Of a DNA stretch of 64,000 nt, positions 45,340 through 53,341 are shown piece after piece. The DNA lies in contig NZ_VIVR01000001.1 in the NCBI RefSeq assembly GCF_007828955.1, positions 1,426,001 to 1,490,000 on the forward strand, written 5' to 3'. A model generated the notes under the pieces. That model had not been told where the DNA came from and searched no databases. It saw only the letters and a list, made by a program, of their open reading frames with translations. Source of the DNA: Kitasatospora atroaurantiaca (lineage in GTDB: Bacteria > Actinomycetota > Actinomycetes > Streptomycetales > Streptomycetaceae). Position numbers and translations under genes: made by a program. Numbering within the stretch: the stretch's first letter is position 1; each line of letters begins with the position of its first letter.

Positions 45340-47748
45340 TCAGCGCCTACCGGAGTTGCCGCCACCGGTCAGACCGGCCCGGCGCAGCGCGTCGGCCATC
45401 GCGCTGTTGCCGACCGGCGCCTGACCGCCACCACCGCCGCCACCACCACCACCGCGCCGGTCCTGGCGCGGCGGACGCGGTCCGCCTTCGCGCCGGCCAC
45501 CGCCCTCCCGTCGGACACCGCCGTCCCGCCCGCCCTCGCCACCGTTAGCAGCGGGGCGTGAGACCTCGTCGTCCAGACGCAGCGTCAGGCCGATGCGCTT
45601 GCGCGGCACGTCGACCGAGGTGACCCGGACCCGGACGATGTCACCGGGCTTGACCACCTCGCGCGGGTCCTTGACGAAGTTCTTGGACAGCGCCGAGACG
45701 TGCACCAGGCCGTCCTGGTGCACGCCCACGTCCACGAAGGCGCCGAAGGCGGCGACATTGGTCACCACGCCCTCCAGCACCATGCCGACCTCCAGGTCGC
45801 CGATCTTGTCGACGCCCTCCTTGAAGGTGGCGGTCTTGAAGGCGGGACGCGGGTCGCGGCCCGGCTTGTCCAGCTCGCCGAGGATGTCGGTGACGGTGGG
45901 GATGCCGAAGGTGTCGTCCGCGAAGTCGGCGGGCCGCAACGCGCGGAGGGCGGTGCCGTTGCCGATCAGCGAGCGCAGGTCCCCGCCGGTGGCGGAGAGG
46001 ATGCGCCGCACCACCGGGTACGCCTCCGGGTGGACGCTGGAGGCGTCCAGCGGGTCGTCGCCGCCGGGGATCCGCAGGAAGCCCGCGCACTGCTCGAAGG
46101 CCTTCGGGCCGAGCCGGGCGACGTCCTTGAGCGCGCGGCGGGTGCGGAACGGGCCGTTGGTGTCGCGGTGCGCCACGATGTTGTCGGCGAGTCCGGCGGT
46201 GATGCCGGAGACCCGGGTGAGCAGGGGCGCCGACGCGGTGTTGACGTCCACGCCGACCGCGTTGACGCAGTCCTCGACCACCGCGTCCAGCGAGCGGGAG
46301 AGCTTCACCTCGCTGAGGTCGTGCTGGTACTGGCCGACACCGATCGACTTGGGGTCGATCTTGACCAGCTCGGCCAGCGGGTCCTGCAGGCGCCGGGCGA
46401 TGGAGACGGCCCCGCGGATCGAGACGTTGAGGTCCGGCAGCTCCTGGGAGGCGTACGCGGAGGCGGAGTACACGGACGCGCCCGCCTCGGAGACCATCGC
46501 CTTGGTGAGCTTCAGCTCGGGGTGGCGCTTGATCAGGTCCTCGGCCAGCTTGTCGGTCTCGCGGGAGGCGGTGCCGTTGCCGATCGCGACCAGGTCGACG
46601 GAGTGCCTGGCGGCCAGCGCGGCGAGGGTGGCGATCGAGGCGTCCCACTTGTTGGCCGGCTGGTGCGGGTAGATCGTGTCGTGGGCGACCACCTTGCCGG
46701 TCGCGTCCACCACGGCGACCTTGACGCCCGTACGGAAGCCGGGGTCGAGGCCCATGGTGGCGCGGGTGCCGGCGGGGGCGGCGAGCAGCAGGTCGCGCAG
46801 GTTGGCGGCGAAGACCCGGACGGCCTCGTCCTCGGCCTCCTGGCGCAGCCTGGTGCGCAGGTCGATGCCGAGCCGGACCAGGATGCGGGTGCGCCAGGCC
46901 CAGCGGACGGTGTCACCGAGCCACTTGTCGGCCGGGCGGCCCCGGTCGGCGATGCCGAAGCGGGCGGCGATCCGCTGCTCGTAGTCGTTCTCGCCCGGCA
47001 GGTCTCCCTCGGTCCCGTCGTACGGGGAGAGCTCGAGGTCGAGGGCCTCCTCCTTCTCGCCGCGCAGCATGGCCAGGATGCGGTGCGAGGGGAGCTTGGT
47101 GTACGGCTCGGAGAAGTCGAAGTAGTCGGCGAACTTGGCGCCGTCCTGCTCCTTGCCCTCGCGGACGGTGGCGACCAGGCGGCCGCGCGACCACATCCGC
47201 TCGCGCAGGGTGCCGACCAGGTCGGCGTCCTCACCGAAGCGCTCGACCAGGATGGCGCGGGCGCCCTCGAGCGCGGCGGCCTGGTCGGCGACGGACTCGT
47301 TCAGGTACGCCGAGGCGGCCGCCTGCGGGTCGAGCCCGGGATCGGCGAGCAGGGCATCGGCCAGCGGCTCCAGGCCCGCCTCGCGGGCGATCTGCGCCTT
47401 CGTACGCCGCTTGGGCTTGTAGGGGAGGTAGATGTCCTCCAGCCGGGCTTTGGAGTCCGCGGCCAGGATCTGGGCGCGCAGGGTGTCGTCCAGCTTGCCC
47501 TGGGCCTCGATGGACTCGAGAACAGCGGCCCGGCGCTCCTCCAGCTCCCGCAGGTAGCGCAGCCGCTCCTCCAGACTGCGGAGCTGGGCGTCGTCGAGTT
47601 CGCCGGTGGCTTCCTTGCGGTAGCGGGCGATGAAGGGGACGGTCGCGCCGCCGTCGAGCAGGTCGACGGCCGCCTTCACCTGCCCTTCGCGGACGCCCAG
47701 CTCTTCGGCGATTTTGCGTTCGACTGGCATGGTCACGAAGCCGGCCAC
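45340..47748 (-). CDS. tex: Tex family RNA-binding transcription accessory protein
   Basis: 802 residues. The Tex N-terminal HTH region (RKIAEELGVREGQVKAAVDL), the RNase H-like YqgF domain (MGLDPGFRTGVKVAVVD), helix-hairpin-helix repeats (VNTASAPLLTRVSGITAGLA) and an S1 domain (GMVLEGVVTNVAAFGAFVDV) are in the usual order. The final 75 residues are an Arg/Gly tail with a run of ten glycines, an added RNA-binding region. It acts on RNA polymerase/ribosome complexes. The start is GTG at 47748 after AGGAGAAG, or ATG at 47730. Confidence 0.94.
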   Translation of the reverse strand: MAGFVTMPVERKIAEELGVREGQVKAAVDLLDGGATVPFIARYRKEATGELDDAQLRSLEERLRYLRELEERRAAVLESIEAQGKLDDTLRAQILAADSKARLEDIYLPYKPKRRTKAQIAREAGLEPLADALLADPGLDPQAAASAYLNESVADQAAALEGARAILVERFGEDADLVGTLRERMWSRGRLVATVREGKEQDGAKFADYFDFSEPYTKLPSHRILAMLRGEKEEALDLELSPYDGTEGDLPGENDYEQRIAARFGIADRGRPADKWLGDTVRWAWRTRILVRLGIDLRTRLRQEAEDEAVRVFAANLRDLLLAAPAGTRATMGLDPGFRTGVKVAVVDATGKVVAHDTIYPHQPANKWDASIATLAALAARHSVDLVAIGNGTASRETDKLAEDLIKRHPELKLTKAMVSEAGASVYSASAYASQELPDLNVSIRGAVSIARRLQDPLAELVKIDPKSIGVGQYQHDLSEVKLSRSLDAVVEDCVNAVGVDVNTASAPLLTRVSGITAGLADNIVAHRDTNGPFRTRRALKDVARLGPKAFEQCAGFLRIPGGDDPLDASSVHPEAYPVVRRILSATGGDLRSLIGNGTALRALRPADFADDTFGIPTVTDILGELDKPGRDPRPAFKTATFKEGVDKIGDLEVGMVLEGVVTNVAAFGAFVDVGVHQDGLVHVSALSKNFVKDPREVVKPGDIVRVRVTSVDVPRKRIGLTLRLDDEVSRPAANGGEGGRDGGVRREGGGRREGGPRPPRQDRRGGGGGGGGGGQAPVGNSAMADALRRAGLTGGGNSGRR

Positions 47749-47875
47749 CTTCTCCTGGGTTCAGCTCAGAGTTTCGCCCTGCATTCTGGCAGGTGCGGGG
47801 CCCGTGAAAGGTGTGACCGTGTCCTCCGGGTCACGTGGCGCGTTGTGCTGACGGTCGGTGACACGCAGCTCAGCG

Positions 47876-47916
47876 GTGATCATCTGACCAGATTTGTCTG
47901 ATATGAGATAGATCAC
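47876..47916. promoter_or_regulatory. Compound palindromic region upstream of the GT87 gene and tex
   Basis: The inverted pair GTGATC (47876-47881) and GATCAC (47911-47916) encloses ATCTG-AC-CAGAT (47882-47893) and the overlapping CAGA-TTTG-TCTG. It is unusually AT-rich for this DNA and lies in a divergent promoter region, so it is a likely operator. Confidence 0.45.
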
Positions 47917-47942
47917 ACAGAAACCTTCATGTGGAGGCGATG

Positions 47943-49253
47943 GTGGCTCAGGCCCCGACCCCGGTCACCCAGTGGGGCATCCCGCAGGCCGGTCCGTTCC
48001 GCTGGACCAGGCCCACCACCTGGCCCCGCGAGGCGCTCGCCCTGACGGGCTACTGGGTCGCCAGCCGGCTGGTCATGGTCGGCATGCTCCGCTCCGGCAA
48101 GGCCGAGCAGGCCATCGAGGTCCACCGGACGTACTTCAACTGGTACGAGATCCTCCGCGACGGCACCTTCCCGGTCGGGGACGTCACCTGGCAGTACCCG
48201 CCCGGTGCCGCGCTGGCCATGCTGGCGCCCGGCCTGCTGCCCTTCCTGACCTACCTGCAGGCCTTCGCCGTCCTGATGCTGATCACCGACGCCGTCACCC
48301 AGGCCGCACTGGTCCGGGTCTCGCTGCGGCGCAACGGCGGCGTGCACCGCGGCCGGTCCACCGCCGGGGCCTGGATGTGGGCGCTGGCACTCCCGCTGAT
48401 GCTCGGCCTCCCGTACGGGCGCTACGACCTGCCGGTCACCGCGCTGGCGATGGCCTCGCTGCTGCTCCTGCCGAGCCGCCCGAGGGCGGGCGGGGCGCTC
48501 GCCGGGATCGGCGCGATGGTCAAGGTCTGGCCGGCGCTGGTGGTGCTCGGTGCCCCGCGCGGGCGCGGCAGCCGCCAGGCCTGGACGGCGATGTGCGCCT
48601 CGGCGGCCGCGCTGCTGCTGGTCCTGGCCACCCTCTTCCGGGGGGCCTTCGACTTCCTGACCGCCCAGCAGGGCCGCGGTGTGGAGATCGAGTCGCTCGG
48701 CGGCAGCGTGCTGCAGGTCGCCCGCCAGCTCGGCTGGCCGGGGGACGTCAACCAGCACTACGGCTCGCTGGAGTTCCTCGGGCCGCACGTCCACATGATC
48801 GCCAGCGCCTCGCTGCTGCTCACCGCCACCGCGTTCGGCTGGCTGATGCTGTGGCGGTTCCGCGCGCGGCGGTGGAGCGCGGCCACGCCGTACGACGCGG
48901 CGCTGACGGCCGTCCTGTTGTTCACCGTGACCAGCCGGGTGATCAGCCCGCAGTACCTGATCTGGCTGATCGGGCTCTCAGCCGTCTGCCTGACGGTCCG
49001 CGGCTCCTGCCAGCGGCCGGTCGCCCTGCTGCTGCTGCTCGCGGTCGGCGTCACCACCATCGACTACCCGCTGTTCTTCGACTCGCTGATCCAGGGCGGC
49101 TGGAAGGCCACGGCGGTGATCGTGGTGCGGAACGGGCTGCTGCTGACGGCCTCCTTCTGGTCCGCGGCCCGCCTCTGGCGCGTCACGGTCTCCCCGGTCC
49201 CCGCGCTGCAGCAGGCTCCGCAGGTCCAGCGGGGCCCGATCCGCGTCGCCTGA
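47943..49253 (+). CDS. Glycosyltransferase family 87 (polyprenol-phosphate-mannose type) membrane protein
   Basis: 436 residues with about ten membrane helices. The first extracytoplasmic loop has EVHRTYFNWYEILRDGTFPV, then VTWQYPPGAALAMLAPGLLP, where the YPPG motif is characteristic of GT87/DUF2029 C-fold mannosyltransferases. Later helices include RVISPQYLIWLIGLSAV. It should transfer sugar from a polyprenyl carrier to an outer glycan. The GTG at 47943 has GGAGG five bases upstream; GTG at 47931 is an alternative. Confidence 0.82.
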   Translation: MAQAPTPVTQWGIPQAGPFRWTRPTTWPREALALTGYWVASRLVMVGMLRSGKAEQAIEVHRTYFNWYEILRDGTFPVGDVTWQYPPGAALAMLAPGLLPFLTYLQAFAVLMLITDAVTQAALVRVSLRRNGGVHRGRSTAGAWMWALALPLMLGLPYGRYDLPVTALAMASLLLLPSRPRAGGALAGIGAMVKVWPALVVLGAPRGRGSRQAWTAMCASAAALLLVLATLFRGAFDFLTAQQGRGVEIESLGGSVLQVARQLGWPGDVNQHYGSLEFLGPHVHMIASASLLLTATAFGWLMLWRFRARRWSAATPYDAALTAVLLFTVTSRVISPQYLIWLIGLSAVCLTVRGSCQRPVALLLLLAVGVTTIDYPLFFDSLIQGGWKATAVIVVRNGLLLTASFWSAARLWRVTVSPVPALQQAPQVQRGPIRVA

Positions 49254-49298
49254 TCCACGACAACACCCGCCGGGGGCGTGGTCGTTAGACTCCCCGCC

Positions 49299-49685
49299 AT
49301 GGATGAGACGCTGCTCGAGCAGCTCGGCGCCGGGAAGTACCTGCTCCTCACCACCTACAAGAAGGACGGGACGGGCGTGCCAACCCCGGTCTGGGTGGTC
49401 CGGGACGACCGCTCTCTGGGGGTCTGGACGGTGGCCGACTCCTGGAAGGTCAAGCGGATCCGCAACCGGGCGGACGTCCTGGTCGGGCCCTGCGACGTCC
49501 GGGGGAAGGCCACCGGCGAACAGGTCACGGCCACCGCCGAGATCTGCGACGCCGCGACGACCGCCGAGTACCGCAAGCTGCTTCAGCGCAAGTACGGCCT
49601 GATCGGGCGGCTGTCCCTGCTCGGCAGCCGCCTGCGGCGCGGTACGGCGGGCACGATCGCGATCCGGATCACCCTGGCGAACTGA
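49299..49685 (+). CDS. PPOX-class F420-dependent oxidoreductase
   Basis: 128 residues of split-barrel flavin/deazaflavin-binding fold. KYLLLTTYKKDGTGVPTPVWVV and WKVKRIRNRADVLVGPCDVRG are the F420-binding signature, the latter including the phosphate-contacting Lys/Arg. It reduces an unknown substrate with F420H2. TAGACT at 49286-49291 just before the ATG suggests a leaderless transcript. Confidence 0.87.
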   Translation: MDETLLEQLGAGKYLLLTTYKKDGTGVPTPVWVVRDDRSLGVWTVADSWKVKRIRNRADVLVGPCDVRGKATGEQVTATAEICDAATTAEYRKLLQRKYGLIGRLSLLGSRLRRGTAGTIAIRITLAN

Positions 49686-49704
49686 GCCCGTACCTGAAGG
49701 AGCC

Positions 49705-49735
49705 GGCGTACCTGGCGTACCTGGCGTACCTGGCG
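49705..49735. repeat. Short tandem repeat, GGCGTACCT x 3.4
   Basis: Three exact copies of a 9-base unit and a partial fourth lie between the convergent 3' ends of the F420 oxidoreductase and marR genes. It is non-coding and could vary in copy number. Confidence 0.85.
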
Positions 49736-49740
49736 GACTG

Positions 49741-50193
49741 TCACCAGACGGGCCGCAGCTGCCCCGTGGGGGCGAGCCTGGCCAGATCGTCGCGCAGCTC
49801 CCGCAGCCGCCGCTCGCCGAGCGCGGCCGCCCACGGGCGGACGGCGTCGGCCGCGGCCGCGTCGGCGGCCCGGGTGCAGGCCCAACCGCGATCGGTCAGC
49901 ACGATCAGCCTGGCGCGGGCGTCGGCGGGGTGCGGCTGCCGCTCCACATAGCCCTTGCGGACCAGCTCCTCGACCAGCTGGCTCGCCGCCTGCTTGGTCA
50001 CCCCCAGATGCTCTGCCAGCTCCCCGACGCTCGCCCCGTGCGGGGCCAGCCGCGCGAAGGCGAAGCCGTGCGCCGGACGGACGTCGCCGAAGCCGCGCTC
50101 GCGCACGCCCGCGTCGATGGTGCGGACCAGGTCGGCCGCCAGGCCGAGGATCAGCGGCGGGATGCTCGGGGCGACGAAGTCGGGGTCGGTCAT
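49741..50193 (-). CDS. MarR-family transcriptional regulator
   Basis: 150 residues. The winged helix is ASVGELAEHLGVTKQAASQLVEEL, and the wing has RQPHPADARARLIVLTDRG. It is divergent from the cupin gene, and a long palindrome fills the 91-base gap, so autorepression with joint control of the cupin is very likely. No cysteine-based redox sensor is present in the N-terminal helix. Confidence 0.92.
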   Translation of the reverse strand: MTDPDFVAPSIPPLILGLAADLVRTIDAGVRERGFGDVRPAHGFAFARLAPHGASVGELAEHLGVTKQAASQLVEELVRKGYVERQPHPADARARLIVLTDRGWACTRAADAAAADAVRPWAAALGERRLRELRDDLARLAPTGQLRPVW

Positions 50194-50228
50194 GCCGGAA
50201 GTCTGCCAAACCCTTTCCCCCTTGACGA

Positions 50229-50272
50229 GATGGACAAGTTGCTTGACCATATAGTCAATCTACTTGTCCATC
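50229..50272. promoter_or_regulatory. Long palindromic MarR operator
   Basis: Exact outer arms GATGGACAAGT (50229-50239) and ACTTGTCCATC (50262-50272) flank inner arms TTGAC (50243-50247) and GTCAA (50254-50258) around CATATA. TTGAC-N6-GTCAA resembles known MarR sites. It ends 12 bases before the cupin start. Confidence 0.85.
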
Positions 50273-50284
50273 TGGAGGTATGCC

Positions 50285-50659
50285 ATGCCCGTCGTCCGGT
50301 CCGGCGAAGCCACCGTCCACGAGATCCACGGCGCACGGTTCGTCTCGTACGCCACCCCCGCCACCGGCAGCAGCGAGCTCTGTGCGTGGCGGGTCGAGAT
50401 CCCCGCCGGTACGCAGGGCGTGGAGCACACCATCAGCCGCGAGGAGATCGTGCATCTGCTGGCGGGCACGCCGGTGGTCACCATCGACGGCCGGCCGAGC
50501 CGGCTCGCGCCCGGTGACACCGTGATCGCCCCTGCGGGTGCCGCGCTGAAGATCGACAACCCGGGCGAGGAGACCGCCGAGGCCTGGGTGACCACCAGCA
50601 CCGGCCTGCAGGCCGTGCTCGCGGACGGATCGGTGATCACCCCGCCCTGGGCGAGCTGA
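50285..50659 (+). CDS. Cupin domain protein
   Basis: 124 residues, a single beta-barrel. GTQGVEHTISREEIVHLLAG is cupin motif 1 (with His and Glu ligands) and PGDTVIAPAGAALKIDN is motif 2. The second motif lacks the usual terminal His, so metal binding may be altered. GGAGG lies 6 bases before the ATG. It is divergent from marR and shares the operator. Confidence 0.85.
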   Translation: MPVVRSGEATVHEIHGARFVSYATPATGSSELCAWRVEIPAGTQGVEHTISREEIVHLLAGTPVVTIDGRPSRLAPGDTVIAPAGAALKIDNPGEETAEAWVTTSTGLQAVLADGSVITPPWAS

Positions 50660-50666
50660 CCGGCGG

Positions 50667-51464
50667 TCAGCCCTCGTACGGGAGCAGCTCGGCGCGCTTG
50701 GGCGGGCGGCCGTCGCCGGACGACCTGCCCGTCAGGCGGCGGCCGATCCAGGGGCCGAGGTGGATCCGCAGCCACCGCAGGTCCGCGCGCAGGCGCTCGG
50801 TGCGGCCGCGTGGGGCGGCCGGGGGCAGCGGTGCCCGCCAGTCGAAGGATGCGGGGCGGCCCAAGGCCTCCAGGACCGCTTCGGCCACCCGGCGGTGGCC
50901 CTCCGGCGAGAGGTGCAGCCGGTCCTCGTCCCAGAGCCGGCGGTCGTCGAAGCACGGCGCGGAGAAGAGGTCCACCACGGCCACGTTGGGGTGGTCCTTG
51001 GCGAGCCCCTCGACGAAGGCCTTCATCTCCAGGATGGCGGGGAGCAGCCGGGCGCTGCCCGCCAGCCGCCGGGTGGGGTCGGTACTGGTGAACATCACCA
51101 CGGTGCCACCGCCCGCCAGCAGGCTGCCGGCCGCCCGGCCCAGCAGGTCCCTGACCTGGGCGATGTCGCAGCCGGGCCGCAGCACGTCGTTCAGCCCGCC
51201 GGCCAGCGTGACCAGGTCGGCACCCATGGCGGCGGCCCGGTCCACCTGCTCGCCGTGGATCTGGCCGATGAGTTTGCCCCGCACGGCGAGGTTGGCGTAC
51301 CGGAACTCCTCCCCCGGTGACTCGGCCGCCAGAGCGGCGGCGACGCGGTCGGCCCAGCCCCGGTACTGGCCGTCGGGAAGCAGCTCGTCGCACATGCCCT
51401 CGGTGAAGGAGTCCCCGACGGCGACGTAGCTGCGGTACGTGGTGGAAGCGGCAGTGTTGTCCAT
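50667..51464 (-). CDS. SGNH/GDSL-family hydrolase
   Basis: 265 residues. The four blocks are present: GDSFTEG (nucleophile Ser), RGKLIGQI (Gly), GGLNDVLRPG (Asn), and DRLHLSPEGH (Asp-x-x-His). It lacks a signal peptide, so it is a cytoplasmic esterase or lipase-like enzyme. The last 50 residues are basic (RGRTERLRADLRWLRIHLG), possibly an amphipathic membrane anchor. Confidence 0.92.
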   Translation of the reverse strand: MDNTAASTTYRSYVAVGDSFTEGMCDELLPDGQYRGWADRVAAALAAESPGEEFRYANLAVRGKLIGQIHGEQVDRAAAMGADLVTLAGGLNDVLRPGCDIAQVRDLLGRAAGSLLAGGGTVVMFTSTDPTRRLAGSARLLPAILEMKAFVEGLAKDHPNVAVVDLFSAPCFDDRRLWDEDRLHLSPEGHRRVAEAVLEALGRPASFDWRAPLPPAAPRGRTERLRADLRWLRIHLGPWIGRRLTGRSSGDGRPPKRAELLPYEG

Positions 51465-51532
51465 GGCGGGACGATCGTACGTGCAGGACGTACTGGCCGG
51501 TAATGCCACCCCCGGGCTTCGGTTGCCCGCTC

Positions 51533-51572
51533 GGAGTCCGGTCGGAGTCCGGTCGGTCCGGTCGGTCCGGTC
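51533..51572. repeat. Tandem GG(A)GTCCGGTC-type repeat
   Basis: Two 11-base units followed by two 9-base units of related sequence, between the SGNH hydrolase gene and serS. Confidence 0.75.
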
Positions 51573-51635
51573 GGCCGCCGCCGGCCGGTAATGCGAACAC
51601 CCCGGCCGCCCGCCACGCCGTGCGCCGTAATTTCG

Positions 51636-51664
51636 TTGCCGACCTCACCGAGCCGTCCTAACCT
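51636..51664 (+). promoter_or_regulatory. serS promoter
   Basis: TTGCCG (51636-51641), a 17-base spacer and TAACCT (51659-51664) predict a start near 51671, at the 5' end of the T-box. Confidence 0.6.
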
Positions 51665-51667
51665 CGG

Positions 51668-51925
51668 GGCAACGCGATGACGGAGACGAGTAACCGCGGG
51701 ATCGTGCGAGCCGAGAGAGCTGCCGGCAGCTGGAAAGGCAGTCTCGCACCCCGGGGTGAATCCCCTCCCGAGTGCGGGGAGGAACGGCCCTGCGGCCCAA
51801 TGCCCCGCCGGCCGGCTCCCGTGACCGAGCCAAGCTGAGGCCGCCGTGTGTTGGCGGCGAAGGCGCGGTGGCACCGCGAGTCCCCTGCTCGCCCGCGCTC
51901 CCTGGGGATCACATCGCGGATCGAC
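51668..51925 (+). promoter_or_regulatory. T-box riboswitch upstream of seryl-tRNA synthetase
   Basis: The 3' portion has the T-box core AGGCGCGGTGGCACCGCGAG (51861-51880); its bulge TGGC (51869-51872) would pair with a GCCA tRNA end, as in tRNA-Ser. The 5' part forms Stem I: GACGAGTAACCGCGG, the stem GTGCGAG/CTCGCAC, and GTGAATCCCC, where TCC at 51761-51763 is a candidate serine specifier codon. A GCCGCC/GGCGGC hairpin precedes the core. The competing stem pairs CCGCGA (51874-51879) with TCGCGG (51914-51919), plus TCCCC with GGGGA. Uncharged tRNA-Ser should switch serS on. Confidence 0.85.
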
Positions 51926-51945
51926 CGAGCGGAGCACCCGTCGCC

Positions 51946-53247
51946 ATGTTGAACGTCACCCTCATCCGAGAGCACACCGAGCTCGTCGAGCGCGCCCTGG
52001 CCAAGCGAGGGCTCCAGGTGGATCTCGCGCAATTCCTGCGGCTCGACGAAGAGTTCCGCCGCACCCGGACCGCGGTGGAGAACCTGCGGGCCGAGCGGAA
52101 GCAGCGCTCCGCCGAGGTCGCCCGGCTTCTGCGCACCGGCCAGGACGTGACCGCTCTGCGCGTGCGGTCGACGGCCGTCGGCGTGGACCTGGACGAGTTG
52201 GAGACCCAGCTCGCCGAACTGGGCACCGCCCGGCGGAACTTCCTGGACCAGCTGCCCAACCTTCCCGACGACGACGTGGTGGCCGGCGGTAAGGAGAACA
52301 ACGAGGTCCTTCGCTCGGTCGGCGCACCACCGCAGTTCGCGTTCCCGGCCGGTGACCACGTCGAACTCGCCCAGCGCCTGGGGCTCATCGACTACGAGCG
52401 CGGGGTGAAGCTGGGCGGCAGCGGCCACTGGATCTACCGCGGCAACGGCGCGCTGCTCGAATGGGCGCTGCTCAACTTCTTCGTCCAGACCCATCTGCGC
52501 GACGGCTACGAGTTCGTCCTGCCCCCGCACCTGCTGACCTACGAAGCCGGCTACACGGCCGGCCAGTTCCCCAAGTTCGCCGACGAGGTCTTCGCCATCG
52601 AGCCCGCAGCGCCGGGGAAGCCCGGAGAGCCGGCCGAGGCCGGACCACGACGGTTCCTGCTGCCCACCTCGGAGACCGCCCTGGTCAACCTCCACCGCGA
52701 CGAGACCCTGAGCGAGGAGGAGCTGCCGAGGAAGTACTTCGCGTACTCGCCGTGCTACCGCAAGGAGATCGGCGGGTACCGCGCAACCGAGCGCGGAACG
52801 CTGCGAGGTCACCAGTTCGACAAGGTCGAGCTGTTCCAGTTCGTACGCCCCGACGCCTCGGACGCCGCGCACGAGGAGCTCCTCGCCAAGGCCGAGCAGC
52901 TGGTGTCGGCCCTGGGCCTGCACTACCGGATCACGCGGCTGGCAGCCGAGGACACCAGCGCCGCGATGGCCAAGACCTTCGACGTGGAGGTCTGGCTGCC
53001 CAGCATCAACGCCTACGTCGAGGTCAGCTCGGTTTCGAACGCGCGCGACTACCAGGCACGACGCGGGAACATCCGCTACCGCCCCACCGGGGGCCGGCCA
53101 GCCTTCGTCCACACGCTCAACGCCTCGGGGCTGGCGACCAGCCGTCTGTTGCCGGCGATCCTCGAGCAACACCAGCAGCCGGACGGGACGGTGGTGGTAC
53201 CCGAGGTCCTGCGCCCTTGGCTCGGGACGGAGGTGCTGGCGCCCTGA
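51946..53247 (+). CDS. serS: Seryl-tRNA synthetase (T-box-regulated, possibly a paralogue)
   Basis: 433 residues. The N-terminal coiled-coil arm spans about 30-100 (FRRTRTAVENLRAERKQRSA). The class II core has LLPTSETALVNLHRDE, motif 2 in YRKEIGGYRATERGTLRG then HQFDKVELFQF, and motif 3 in TLNASGLATSRLLPAILE. Motif 2 is divergent from the more usual REAG-x-DTRG form. It charges tRNA-Ser with serine. The ATG at 51946 follows the T-box; GGAG at 51931-51934 is the ribosome site. Divergence and regulation suggest a second, inducible copy. Confidence 0.93.
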   Translation: MLNVTLIREHTELVERALAKRGLQVDLAQFLRLDEEFRRTRTAVENLRAERKQRSAEVARLLRTGQDVTALRVRSTAVGVDLDELETQLAELGTARRNFLDQLPNLPDDDVVAGGKENNEVLRSVGAPPQFAFPAGDHVELAQRLGLIDYERGVKLGGSGHWIYRGNGALLEWALLNFFVQTHLRDGYEFVLPPHLLTYEAGYTAGQFPKFADEVFAIEPAAPGKPGEPAEAGPRRFLLPTSETALVNLHRDETLSEEELPRKYFAYSPCYRKEIGGYRATERGTLRGHQFDKVELFQFVRPDASDAAHEELLAKAEQLVSALGLHYRITRLAAEDTSAAMAKTFDVEVWLPSINAYVEVSSVSNARDYQARRGNIRYRPTGGRPAFVHTLNASGLATSRLLPAILEQHQQPDGTVVVPEVLRPWLGTEVLAP

Positions 53248-53341
53248 ACGGCGACGCCCAGGCTGCCTCCGTTCCTCCGCACTCTCGGCACTCGTGGGGG
53301 ATCATCCTGCCCCAACGGCCATTGTGCGAGAGACTCTCCCC

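Larger units (their letters stand above)
51465..51665. other. Intergenic repeats and promoter before the serS T-box
   Basis: It contains GGAGTCCGGTC twice and GGTCCGGTC twice in tandem (51533-51572), flanked by two exact copies of GGCCGGTAATGC (51495-51506 and 51583-51594). The serS promoter TTGCCG-N17-TAACCT is at 51636-51664. Confidence 0.6.

Noticed and set aside
49705..49735. CRISPR-like repeat array
   Set aside because: The units are directly adjacent with no spacers and no cas genes are present.
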